Shown here one piece after another: positions 1 to 11,400 of a stretch of DNA of 64,000 bases. The position numbers and the translations under genes are program-made. The stretch comes from Chrysomallon squamiferum (Eukaryota > Mollusca > Gastropoda > Neomphalida > Peltospiridae). The notes beneath the pieces were generated by a model. That model ran no database searches. It was not told the DNA's origin and saw only the letters and a list, made by a program, of their open reading frames with translations. Location of the stretch: assembly GCA_012295275.1 (NCBI GenBank), contig CM022679.1, forward strand, positions 6,487,157 through 6,551,156, in the 5' to 3' direction. The number at the start of each line of letters is the position of its first letter. Within the stretch, counting starts at the first letter, position 1.

Positions 1-1272
1 ATATCAATTTTCTATGTCAAACAGTTATTACCAGGCAACACTAAATAATAAACTTTACATGAATCATTTCAGTACAATTCAAAATATGTGTTAATGAAAA
101 CCTATACCAACATTCACATGTGTGGCTCTTAAGCAAAGTAAACCAAATAAAATAACGAGATTTTCTAAAATTGTTAAATTAATGAAGTTACAGGCCAAGT
201 GCTTAAACATAAAATTTATTTGATGTTTGTGGTATGAAGTTTTAAACCGATGGTTTCAGGGCAACAATCTAAACAGGCATTAAAGAAAATTTATTTGCAG
301 TTTCACCCATCTTTCACTGTTTTATAGAATGAAAGTGATTTGTAAAGACTGAAACAGCAAGGTACACCTTTATTAAACCATAGCAAGGGTTTAAATCCTA
401 AATCTTGATGCAAAATAAAATGTAGACTGTGACATAAAGTAATGGTGTTTAAAATACAGTAAAAATGTAATGAAGAGATACAAGATAAATAAATACATTA
501 TGAGGGTTTGGTATTTAAGCTGTGTTATTATTACTATAGGCTACAAGGCTAAACCTTGATATTTCTTATTAAGATATTATGTAATTAAATTAAATTTCAA
601 GGTCACAGACTAGAATCATATTTTATGTGTATTTTAAGTAGAGATATAAAACAGGGTTAGACAGTGATATCTTATGAAAACTAATTAGTGAATATATTTT
701 TTATTAATCTGTATAATGTAATCCAAGCAATGAAAAGCCAATATACTTGAACTTTGTAAATTATATAAACATCAACCAATAAAAAGTAATAAAGTGCATA
801 CTTAATCAAATTAGTGTGTTTAGATAAATAATTAAACTCCATGTTTTAATCTTTATTCTTGTTTTCTTGTTTTTCAAAGGTACTAAGTTAAATCTTACAA
901 TATTTAATACTTCAAGGCTACATTATATTTAATTTAATTTCAGAAAATAACAAATAATTGTAATGAAAATCAATAAAATCAATAATTTATTATTATTTTA
1001 TTTTTTGAAAAAGGTTTATATAAATGCAAATTGACTTCAGTGAATTTTACTAACATATTTAACTATTAAGTAATTTGTGAACTCAATACAGATGTAATAA
1101 ACAGATACATACATTTAATAATGTATTCAGATGTTGTCTTAGTCTTCTAAAGCTGGAAGCCTCCAGGCATAATATCCACCCAAAATAATTTAGCTTTACA
1201 AAGTTAACCACAGGGTAAATTCAGATAACAGAACAGACATACTAAAACTAACTTATAATATGTGCAGGTAGA

Positions 1273-1548
1273 AATACTATTGAGAGCAACTGAGGTAGCA
1301 AGCAAGACACAAAAGCTCAGCATACAAGTGTGATATATAATAGTGGCATATAAAGTTTCATATTTTCTGATGCATATAGTATGTTACTTCCTAGTTGAGC
1401 AAGTTGAAATATAAACAAGTTCATACTATTGACACCTTTAGCCATTCAACAGTACTCATTTCATAAGTTTATAAATTACTGGCTTATTATCAAGATGAGT
1501 AACTTAAAATTGTTAGCTAGCTTTTGCATAAAAATTAAGAAAATACAT
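1273..1548 (+). repeat. Dispersed repeat of about 270 bp, copy 1
   Basis: Nearly identical to 11727-12003 in the same orientation, from AGCAACTGAGGTAGCAAGCA to a shared AAAATTAAGAAAATA end. Differences are scattered single bases and short indels; by eye roughly nine bases in ten agree. No coding capacity or terminal repeats seen; family unknown. Confidence 0.85.
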
Positions 1549-1858
1549 ACATTTTTTTTTACTTAGTTGGTTGTAATGTGTTTGTATAGAGGAAGATAAA
1601 TTGCAAGAGTAGGTTCAGACTGTGTGGAATGCAAATGAGTTTCATCTTCTCTTGAAATCTGGGTACCTTAATCATTGGCTGTTACATGTAACATATTTGT
1701 TACAGCTGTTCAGCATCAGTGAAGAAAATGGTGGATATTAGATGGCAGTTAATTATAGTAGTGCATATTTTACTAAAAGTTTAGGCATATTCCAATTAAA
1801 AGTATGTCTGCTTTTCTTGCACATGTACCAATCACAAAAACTAAACTTACATAATGAA

Positions 1859-1962
1859 GGATTTTCTCATTTTAACTAGGCTTTGTATATTTTTTATATG
1901 TTTTTTAATAGGATTTTCTCATTTTAACTAGGCTTTGTATATTTTTTATATGTTTTTTAATA
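1859..1962 (+). repeat. Perfect 52-bp tandem duplication
   Basis: The unit at 1859-1910, starting GGATTTTCTCATTTTAACTA, is repeated exactly at 1911-1962. No difference between the two copies, so it is either very recent or an assembly artefact. Confidence 0.95.
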
Positions 1963-2954
1963 TTAAGTCTTTATAACATAATTTAATTATGATCTAAAAT
2001 TGGATGACATTATTTTAATAGTATGACTTGAAATAAGACTTATTTGGTGTACATTTCAACCGAGAGACCCTTGAAAATACCTCTCAACCAAAATCAGTAT
2101 ACACAATATATGCAGTTATAATTATTACATGATTAGCAAAACAAAAGAATTACGTGATTATCATTGTTCAAAACAGATTTGGCTTACACAACAGATTAAT
2201 CTAAATAATATTTTTATTTTTACCTTTCAGTCTGTAATTATAATTTCATGGTTGATATATTTAAGAGAAAACTCTGGCAAGCCAAACCAGTTTAACTAAA
2301 GATTGATGATCTGATGTGACATTTATACGTGTCCTCGTCCTGTAGGTTAAGTTTATTCATGAATTAGAAAAATCCTGCATGTAATACTAGAGCTATGCTA
2401 CAACAAGATATTGAGATTGGAATTTTTGTTTTAGCTTGGGACTCAGATAGGGTGGATGCATTTAGCAGAGATACTCAGAATACTGGGTTATTGGGTTTTC
2501 ATATCGTGACTGTTTGCACAATAAACAAAGTACTGAAATAGCAAAACAAAAAATGTAATAGTAAAGTACAGTAACTTGATGACTTTTCTATTCGTCATGT
2601 TTCCATAACTGTTTTTGTTGTTGTGGACACTCCTAAAATTCTGGTAACAAAAGGTGAACTGGTTATGCTTGGGGTTATTTTTCACTTTCCCCCCCAAACA
2701 CATAAATTTAGTTCAAACTTGTATTTAATTAATAATGTTTGACTGTACTCGGTTGGGTAAGACTTATGGTTGTAACAGTAACACTATGAAAATAAACCAA
2801 TGAAGAGAACAAAAATTATTAAAGAAACAGTGAAAAATTCCTTCATATAAATTACACTCCATGCTTATGTGATAATTATATCTCATACTTGAGACTGTTA
2901 TATTTTAATTATATTACATCAATATTATATCTCATAATTGTAATATATACAATA

Positions 2955-3183
2955 GAAAATACAGAATTAAAGCACACCTACCTCTGATATTCAACTGTAT
3001 AATATGTAATTGTCACATGATTGTCAATGTAGTGATAAATAATTACACACACACACACAGACATATATATATAATTGTTAAAGACTGTTATTTAATTATT
3101 TATCACTACATAGACAATCATGTGACAATTACATATTATACAGTTGAATATCAGAGGTAGGTGTGCTTTAATTCTGTATTTTC
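2955..3183. repeat. Foldback: 91-bp near-perfect inverted repeat
   Basis: Left arm 2955-3045 and right arm 3093-3183 are reverse complements with one mismatch that I can see (left TGTCAATGTAG against right CTACATAGACA). The 47-bp loop holds a short CA run and an AT run. No clear target-site duplication. It could be a foldback MITE or a transcribed intronic hairpin, since it lies downstream of the last recognised myosin exon. Confidence 0.93.
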
Positions 3184-3601
3184 ATATTTCAAGTATTTCC
3201 ATGACAGGGTTATTTACAGAACTTTGCTCAAAAGAAAATTAATAAGAAGACTTACCCCACCTCTTAACAATGTACAGAAGTCATCCTAAACAAAATCCAA
3301 TGTCTAGTCCACTAATACTATCAGATAAAGGTTGTAAGTAGCAGTGCATTTTGATGCATTGTTAATCTGACACACTTGTATGTATAGTTAATTATCTATC
3401 AATTGTATAAACCATCTGTGTGATGTATCAGCTGGTTATATCAAACATTATTTTTTTTATCAGTATCAGTTCATATCCAATATCAGTCACTCACTGATAT
3501 TTTTCCCCTGTTTTATTTAATTAATTAATGAATTTATTTTTTTTTTTTTATCACTTTTAATTTATCATTTTTAATTCTATCTTTTACGTCGAGTACTACT
3601 C

Positions 3602-3607
3602 ATAATA

Positions 3608-3672
<65 letters not shown>
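3602..3672 (+). repeat. (AAT)n microsatellite
   Basis: About 23 AAT units with one interruption (AGT). Flanked by TACTACTCAT on the left and ATGAGTACTA on the right, a short inverted pair. Confidence 0.97.
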
Positions 3673-3676
<4 letters not shown>

Positions 3677-3854
3677 ACTAATAAATAATTTAAAACGTTG
3701 ATGACTTTGTCAAAATTTTAACATTGCACAGATAACAGAATTGATAAATGAAAGTTCAGTTATCAAAGTCTATATCCAACACTTAAGAAATAATAATTTG
3801 CCCTCATTTTTATTAAAAACAACAATTTAATATTTTTATATATCTTATAATCAC

Positions 3855-4255
3855 TATAAACAGAGGCAAGATATGATGACTAGATAAATTTCTGTGTTTT
3901 TGGTCAATAACTATTTTCATTTCAATAAGTTATATATATTGTTCAAAGTTACTTCTTCAGTAGTTAATTGCTGGTTAAGATCTCAAAAGACTGTTCTGAA
4001 AAAAAATTGTATTTACAATATAATTAATAAATTGTTATTTAAGAACTATTTGGCTTTGATATTTTTGTAGGTAAAAATGAAATCAATAAATATGAATTTA
4101 CTACTGTAGAAAGCATTTAATTTAATTTAGTTTTTGTATTATAGGATTATGGGATAAAAGAAATAACTGATTATTGTCTTAAAATAACACCTTTATCCTG
4201 ATTAGGTTAAATAGTGAAGACAGCTCAAAAGGGCCTCACTGCATTCAGTCATTCT
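3855..4255 (+). repeat. Diverged dispersed repeat, copy A
   Basis: Shares an ordered series of blocks with 7825-8130: GATGA..AATTTCT near the start, TCTCAAAAGACTGTTCTGAA, TTGTTATTTAA, ATAAAAGAAATAACTGATTA and the CTCACTGCATTCAG end. Identity is low (several bases in ten differ) but the block order and spacing are conserved. Family unknown. Confidence 0.65.
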
Positions 4256-4296
4256 AACCTTCCCAGGATACAGCTCATATATAAAGACCTTAGCTA

Positions 4297-4329
<33 letters not shown>
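4297..4329 (+). repeat. (ATT)n microsatellite
   Basis: Eleven ATT units, uninterrupted, at the right end of the copy A repeat region. Confidence 0.95.
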
Positions 4330-7300
4330 TGATTTAAATATAAGAAGGACATAAGTGAATAAATATTTACTATATTTTCAGCAAAATAAATAAATATCAA
4401 TATAACGAGATACTAAATAACTATAAAATAATAAAATGTGAATATCAAAAAATAAAATAATAAATTAATAATAAAAATATTGTTATTGTTTTTTTTAAAC
4501 ATTAATTTATTTATAATTTCATTTCAATATTTGTTAATAATTTATAACGTGTTTATTTTAATTTATAAAAACTTTAAATCACTTTATTAAAAAAATGTTT
4601 TAGTATTTTTATATGTATTACTGTTTTATTATTGTTTTTAGGAAATAGTTCTAGGAAATAGTATAATTAAAATCAGTGATTAAAATAATAATTTAAAAAC
4701 CGTTTTAAAAAGTCCAATAATTAGCATAACACACCAAATAATTTGTCCTGACTTTTTAAAATTTATGTAAATATTTCTATGTTTTGTTAATAATTTGTCA
4801 AATATTGTTTATTTATGATGATCAAGTGTTTATTTATTTATAACATTCTGCTATCTACTATCATATGTTATCACTGACATTGTTAGATAACTGGCTTAGT
4901 GATCTGTACACAATAAATATTTATTTCTTGCAGAATAGTTTTTATGGATTACAATCTTTATTTGAATGCATTGCTTTAGCAACATGCCACACCCTGTTAA
5001 TAAACACAATAAGTTCAAATGAATGACTAAGTAAATACACATGAGCTATAAATATTTTTTAATTTGAAAGAGTTTATTTTAAGCAAAATATTTCTGTTCA
5101 CATGATTTTAATATCAAACTATAATAAAATCTGATTCTGTAAAAATAATTAAAAATTCCAACTTCCAGCCTTACTTTACAAGTTTTAAAACAATGTAAAA
5201 AAAGCAACACACACACACATTTATAAATTTTACTATTAAGTCAACCTGAATACATTTTGGCTGCATTTTCTTCTTAATTAAAAGTTCTTTTATACTGTCT
5301 GCTTATTAACAGTTTGTTTAAATTTATTATTAATAATAATTCTACTGCTCTGACAAAACTCTGTCTGCTTAATAACAATTCCATTATATTGACTATTAAC
5401 AACTTTTGTTTCATAACTAATTTAGAAACTTTTCCTTCTGAAATATTTTGCTACACTATTAATAAAATGTTCATTACATCTGCTAGATAAAAATGTTTTA
5501 CTACAGAAACAGTTATTTTATGTCTTTGAAGGAATGAGGGTAGCCTAAAGCAAAGAAACTATTAAAATATTCCAACATGTGTCATCTCAGTGGAACCTAC
5601 AATCTGATATGCAACATTTGTGCTTTGTGATTTCATGCTCTGATAGAGTAAAGATGTGACAGCACTTAATCCATTGTTAAAGCTGCTGAATATCTGGAAG
5701 CAGTTTATTTATTGTTATAAACTTTCATATATTTAGCAACCAAAAACCATAAAATGATGGGATCAATTTAAGTAGTTGTTCAAATTCATAACTAACTTTG
5801 ATTTACATGAATATTCTTTAGTGTTTGTGAACTGTATTAATACATTAAGTTGCTGGATGTACAGAATACACAGAAATGTCAACGGAAGTTTTAAGCTAGC
5901 AGACAATATATATTTTTGTGTTTTTTTAAATTGTTTAAATCCAGTGATAACTTTGGTTTTCTTAGATGTTGTTTGATATATGCGAATTAAAATATTTCAT
6001 GATTTACTTTTAATATTAAAACACTTTATTTATTATTTTGTGTGAAAAAAAAAAAAGTACTGTAACAGTACTGACATTCATTCAAAATATAAAACTTAGC
6101 CATGAAAAAAAACTGGATCAAAATAAATCAGGTTTTAGTTTGAACCAAATTTTGTCTTCAACCAACAAAATAAAACCAAAATTTTTTAAATCAAGACTTA
6201 CCTTCATATCAGTTAACCAGAATACTGTCAAGCAACAAAGAATGTTATTTCCACAATGAAAACTGAAACTCCATAACATTTCAAACTCTAAAACATAACT
6301 CAGTACAAACACATACACTATGTGATAAATAAAATACACAAAATCATTCATCAAATAAAATATGATTATTAACAGTCTAAATGTAAATATCACTATTTCT
6401 GATCCAGTAAACAAAATGCACCATTTCAGGTCATACACTGCAGTTTTGTTATTATTCAATTTCTCCTGTTTGTGACTATTATGTATACTGAGATTGGCGG
6501 CTGTTTTCAATTCACAGCTTGTGAAATGTCTTATTGATTTACAGTCATTCTATCTTACTGAATTTCACAAACATAAAAAAAAATAAATTGAATGGTACCA
6601 GGTGTTTTGATGACTGTACGGTTAAAAATATTTTATTATTTTGTTGATATGACATATATTTGGAGGAAACCTGAGGAGCAAAATCTTATTGATATAATTA
6701 TTATGATTAAAGAAAGAAGTAATTATTTCCTTTTATTATTCTGCATGCTCAAGTATTTGTTTTTCTTTAAAAAATAAAACAATAAAGCCTTTTTGTGTTT
6801 AGTATGAACCTCATTTTACTAAATAGTATTATTATTTGTATAAAATCTTTTTTAAATTTTGAATATTTTAAACAGACAGATAAGCAAACAATATTTTATT
6901 ACTGTGTCTATCAAAGAAAAAAAAAATGTCATGATCTTTATACTTTCAATTAGTTTTTCAAGTCACTGTGATTTAACAAACACCCCTCCCACACACACAT
7001 ATACACATACAAACAGACATAAAAGCAGATGTCTGTATACCCACCAATAAAAACAGTACATACAGAGATATATAGAGAGATAGAAAGAAAGAGGGAGGTT
7101 ATTTTCTACTTTTTGGGGGGAGAAATTTCTGGTACAAGGTGACACACAAAATTTACTTGTACTGCTGGGATCAGATCAAGTTTCACCTACAACTTTAACC
7201 CTGCCATTGTAATAAGCAAAAGGCAGGTTTATGTGTTTACATACAACTATTACATTTTTTTGTTGAAATTTAAGTCAAAACCTTTTTAGAGCTTATGTGA

Positions 7301-7733
7301 TTTATGCACAACAGAAATACCATGTGTAAAATTATCTTAAATATCTAAAACATTAAACAAAACCATTTCAGTATATTTACATTATACTGATTCTACCATC
7401 CCATTAACTTTATTATAGTGGGTCACTACTATTATGTTATTAATAAGAAAAAAAAAATAATATGGTTATAATTTGAATCACTGTGTCAGGAAAAATCATT
7501 ACTGGTTGAAAGTCATGCTAATTTATTCTGAAATAATTTGTATTAGTATTGATTAATAAATATTATTATTATATTTTTAAAGTCAATTTCTGAAATTATT
7601 CTAAAAAAATAAGAAATATATTAAATCTCACCTTTGATGTAATATAATCATATTTAAAAATAAAATATCTATGTAATGCTAAAGCTTACCTTTTGATGTA
7701 TGTTTCAATTTAAAAAAAATATAATCATGTTCT

Positions 7734-7738
7734 TGTGT

Positions 7739-7801
<63 letters not shown>
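7734..7801 (+). repeat. (GT)n microsatellite
   Basis: About 33 GT units with a single GA interruption near the left end; it sits directly against the left edge of the copy B dispersed repeat. Confidence 0.97.
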
Positions 7802-7805
<4 letters not shown>

Positions 7806-7824
7806 ATCCTGCAATCACATTATG

Positions 7825-8130
7825 TAGTGGCAAAATAAGATGATGAGATGAATTTCTATATTTTCAGGTCCTGACCAAACATAAGCTTTTTGGGACAGAA
7901 CTGCATTTACTAAAAAAAATACTTGTTATTGACATATTGCTCTAAGTTCCATCTTTTGGATTCAACTGGTGATTTAAATCTTAAAAGACCATTTTGAAAA
8001 AAACAAATAAACTGTTGTTATTTAATTGCAGAATAAAAGAAGTAACTGGTTACTGTCTTAAGCTATCAGCTTTATTCAACTTAGGTGGTATGGCTCATTG
8101 CAGCTTGGCTGAATCAGCCCTTTCTTTCCT
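7825..8130 (+). repeat. Diverged dispersed repeat, copy B
   Basis: Same block order as 3855-4255, for example ATAAAAGAAGTAACTGGTTA against ATAAAAGAAATAACTGATTA. It runs to within about 100 bp of myosin exon 19. Confidence 0.65.
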
Positions 8131-8167
8131 TCACAGAATTTAACTATCTTAAGACAGTAACCAGTTA
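8043..8167. repeat. 20-bp inverted repeat, 85-bp loop
   Basis: TAACTGGTTACTGTCTTAAG at 8043-8062 is exactly reverse-complemented at 8148-8167. The left arm lies inside the diverged repeat (copy B); the right arm is new sequence. It may mark a terminal inverted repeat of a small element. Confidence 0.85.
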
Positions 8168-8229
8168 TTCTCAGAATATATTAGTGACTTAAAAGTTATC
8201 ATATTGTTCCAAAAAAAATTAAATCTTAC

Positions 8230-8405
8230 CTTTTGATATATCTTCTGAAAGCTGTTTGGATTGTGATGTTTGACTTGCACACTTTGAGAAATCTCTTTCG
8301 AGCAAGAAATGTCCGCATGGATTTCTGAATCCGGATGACAGCATCAAGCTGGATTTTCAGAGCTTGTCTATCAAGATGTTGCTCAAAATTCTCTTTCATG
8401 AACAC
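8230..8405 (-). CDS. Myosin coding exon 19 (end of converter, IQ motifs)
   Basis: Residues 861-918 plus two nt. Acceptor TTTCTCCTCAG before VFMKENF, donor GTAAGATT after the frame leaves two nt. [14 protein letters not shown] closes the converter; [14 protein letters not shown] is a good IQ motif (IQxxxRxxxxRxxF) and [10 protein letters not shown] begins a second that must continue in the next exon. The reading frame also stays open for 77 codons upstream of the acceptor (see 8406-8636). Confidence 0.92.
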
Positions 8406-11400
8406 CTGAGGAGAAACATTGTCATAGTTTTGAAATTCAGATTCAGAGAGAGAATAATCCGTTGGTGGAAGAAAAGAAGAGTAAGAGTCTGAGTCAGACT
8501 GCAGGTCAAGGTCACTGTATGAGTGTTGCTGTCTGAGAGCTAGCTGAATGGAATTTAGATACTTCTGGACCGTTTCCTTCGTATTTGGTTTTTCATGGCT
8601 GATGTTGAACTGCATGTACCCTAGTCTTCTCTTCATTGTGATATATTTATTTCATTTTTTACTTTGAAATTTACCTTTAATATTTATAGAGACTTGTTTA
8701 ATTATCTTTTACTGGCTAATTTATTACTTATTTCATCTTAATGTAAAATGCTCATGCAGACAGAAACCAAAACAAATATATTATTTTCTTTGGTTATAAC
8801 AGACTTTGATATGTTAGTAATTGAAAAAAAAAAAAAAAAAAAAAAAAATTCAATGAAATAATAAATGTGGAAAAACGATGCAGTAATATTATAATTTATT
8901 TTTCAAATTTTGTTAAGGTTTCAGTGATAATTATTTATTTTCCATCACAGTTTTTATTTCTGAGTGACAATTTGGTAAAAAAAAAGTTGTATTTAATAAA
9001 ATTATAAAGATTTTCCTAACAAAAGACCTATTAAACTATTAGATATAAATGTAATTATTATAATATAGTTAATTATGTAATCCTTTATGGCAACCATCTT
9101 AGATAACATATAAATTTTTATTCCTTTGTTTTATCTCATTATAGAAAGAGAAAGAAAGGAATTAAGAGTGAAAAATAGCTATTCGATAATTACTTCAAGC
9201 AAATAAAGTTAATGTTTTTGACTAGGATTATAAATAGGCAATTTAATATCAGTTTGTCTTTCAACAGCAATATAGAACACAGACTTTTATATCTACTCCC
9301 AGAAAATATATCTCATTTTTTGAGAAACTAAATTTGACAGTATTAATATCTATTTTGCAGCCAGTGATGAACCACAACATCAGTGGGTTTTTATATAAAG
9401 AAAAAAAAAATTAACCAAATAAGCATCCCAGAAAACAAATTATCCTAGAGTAATATATTTCAGGTGGAACCAAAACTAATTTAAATTATAATTTCTCAGT
9501 CTTAGAAGTGCTTCATCTTTCTGCAGCAATATGAAGATGGAAAACTGAGCAAAAATGAATTAACTCCAAATTCCTCCTGGAATACATTAAATTAAATAAT
9601 ATGAATGTTAAATTGTCACCAGTAATATCTCTTTGTTTCCAAACACAAAACAAGATTCAAAACAAGAAGCAGAGAAAATGAATAATCCAACTAAAACACA
9701 AATGATAAAGAGAATTTCCTATGAATACTTCAGCCAATTGGACAAATAGTTGTATGTTAAAATCCTTCTCAGAAAGAATGAGAAACACACAGGTTAAAAC
9801 TTGGTAGGTGGTGACAAGACAATGGTTTCATCTGACATGTAGAGATACATATGTAGTCTTTCATAGTTTTTACTGCAAGTCATTCATCATAGTTCAGACA
9901 AGACTAAACCATAAATATATTTCACTTTTTACAAAGTGACAGCATTTCCCTGCTCTCAGATTTCTATTCTCCAAGAAAAAAAAAGTTTTAAAAGCTGTAA
10001 AATATTTCCATTACAGCAAAATGTTATTCATTTACTGTATAAAAAATATTTAATTAAAGTTTTGTCACTTTTAAATAAAATATAGTTTTTGAAATTCAGC
10101 AGTTTTCAACCAATTAACCTGTCTTGTTTCTGAAGTCCTGTCAACATTTGTGTTTGTGTGGACAAACTGGAGGGCCATCCTTCAAATGAACCTGCATTTT
10201 TGTCATGTGAACAGTTTAATGTACATTATATTTGGGACTACAACAACTGTAGCATGATTAATTTATTTTGTTAACAAAGGTCAAATGTCATTGTTGTAAC
10301 TAGACAGAAAGTTGACTGTTCTATTCCATACAGGTAATATTTACACTCAAACAAATCTAAAAAAACAGAAATGTCCTCTCTGGTTTGTTTTTTTTTGAAG
10401 AAAAAAATGTAAATAATTCTAACATTTTATTCAGATCTTATTAAGCAGTTGTTTAAGTTCAGTAAATAGAGATTTTGAACAGATTAATATGAAAGCAAAA
10501 CGGAATAAAATAAAGATTACAAATATTTGTATTTGAGTTCCGGAATTCTGCAGACTGTTCTTTGTTATTGTAAATAAGTGAGAAATATAAAGAATTCAGT
10601 GAAATAATTTTAATATTTAATTTCATTAAAAATGTCATTAGAATCATTCCTGTAGTCATTATCATAACTATTAAAGTCTTAATTTCATCATCACCATTGT
10701 TATATTTTTATAAATATAATTTCATGTTATTATTAGCATTATCATTATCATTTTTTTCTTTAGTGCAAAAATGCCTTACTTTTATATATTAAAAGAAATA
10801 TAAACTTGAATTATAAAGATAGCTTAGCATAATGCTTTGTTTAACAAAAAATTAAATACATATATTTTAATTTGGTACTGTTAAATGAGCAAAATATTAG
10901 GTTTTATTTATGACAGGGTATTTTAACTTCTTAAAAATAATTCAATGTATTAGAATATCATGGATTTATTATTAGTACTATTATTATTATTTTAATTTCT
11001 TTGATGATTAAACTAAAATTTTTAATAATTTTATGAATGTTACTTAAAAACAAATTATTATTAGTACTTATTTCATTGTTGTTGTTGTTGTTATCATTAT
11101 TTAGCTTTTAATGTTATGATTCATTTATATTTATATATTTTTTTAATGACACCCCAACACAAAAATAAAATCTGGCTATCAAGTTTCATTGAAATGTAAA
11201 TAAAAGATATTAATTTTAAAATAAGTTAGAGTAAATTGTTGAGGTGTAATACTCATATAATACATTGAAAAATAAATATTATTATCTCTGATACTTTTAC
11301 AATTTCATATAAAATGCAGTAACTTTTAAACAATTTAAAAACAGATGTGGATGAAATCTAAACATTATTATTACAGTTTCTCACTGGTTTTATGTCCAGA

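Larger units (their letters stand above)
1..8229. other. 3'-ward myosin intron(s), no recognised exon
   Basis: The myosin reading frame leaves exon 19 at 8230 through a good donor, so transcription must continue leftward. I looked for a following exon beginning in the required phase (one nucleotide to complete a codon) and with IQ, MyTH4 or FERM character and found none. The stretch holds repeats (described separately), microsatellites and AT-rich unique DNA. Small, divergent tail exons could have been missed. Confidence 0.6.

Noticed and set aside
3256-3290. Possible 30-bp myosin exon between a GTTTAG acceptor and GGTAAGT donor
   Set aside because: In the phase required after exon 19 it meets a stop at once.
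6118-6510. Minus-strand 130-residue open frame, hydrophobic, with a donor-like GTAAGTC near 6199
   Set aside because: Composition is what AT-rich DNA gives (Phe, Ile, Leu, Tyr), no family resemblance, and no matching acceptor or phase with the myosin.
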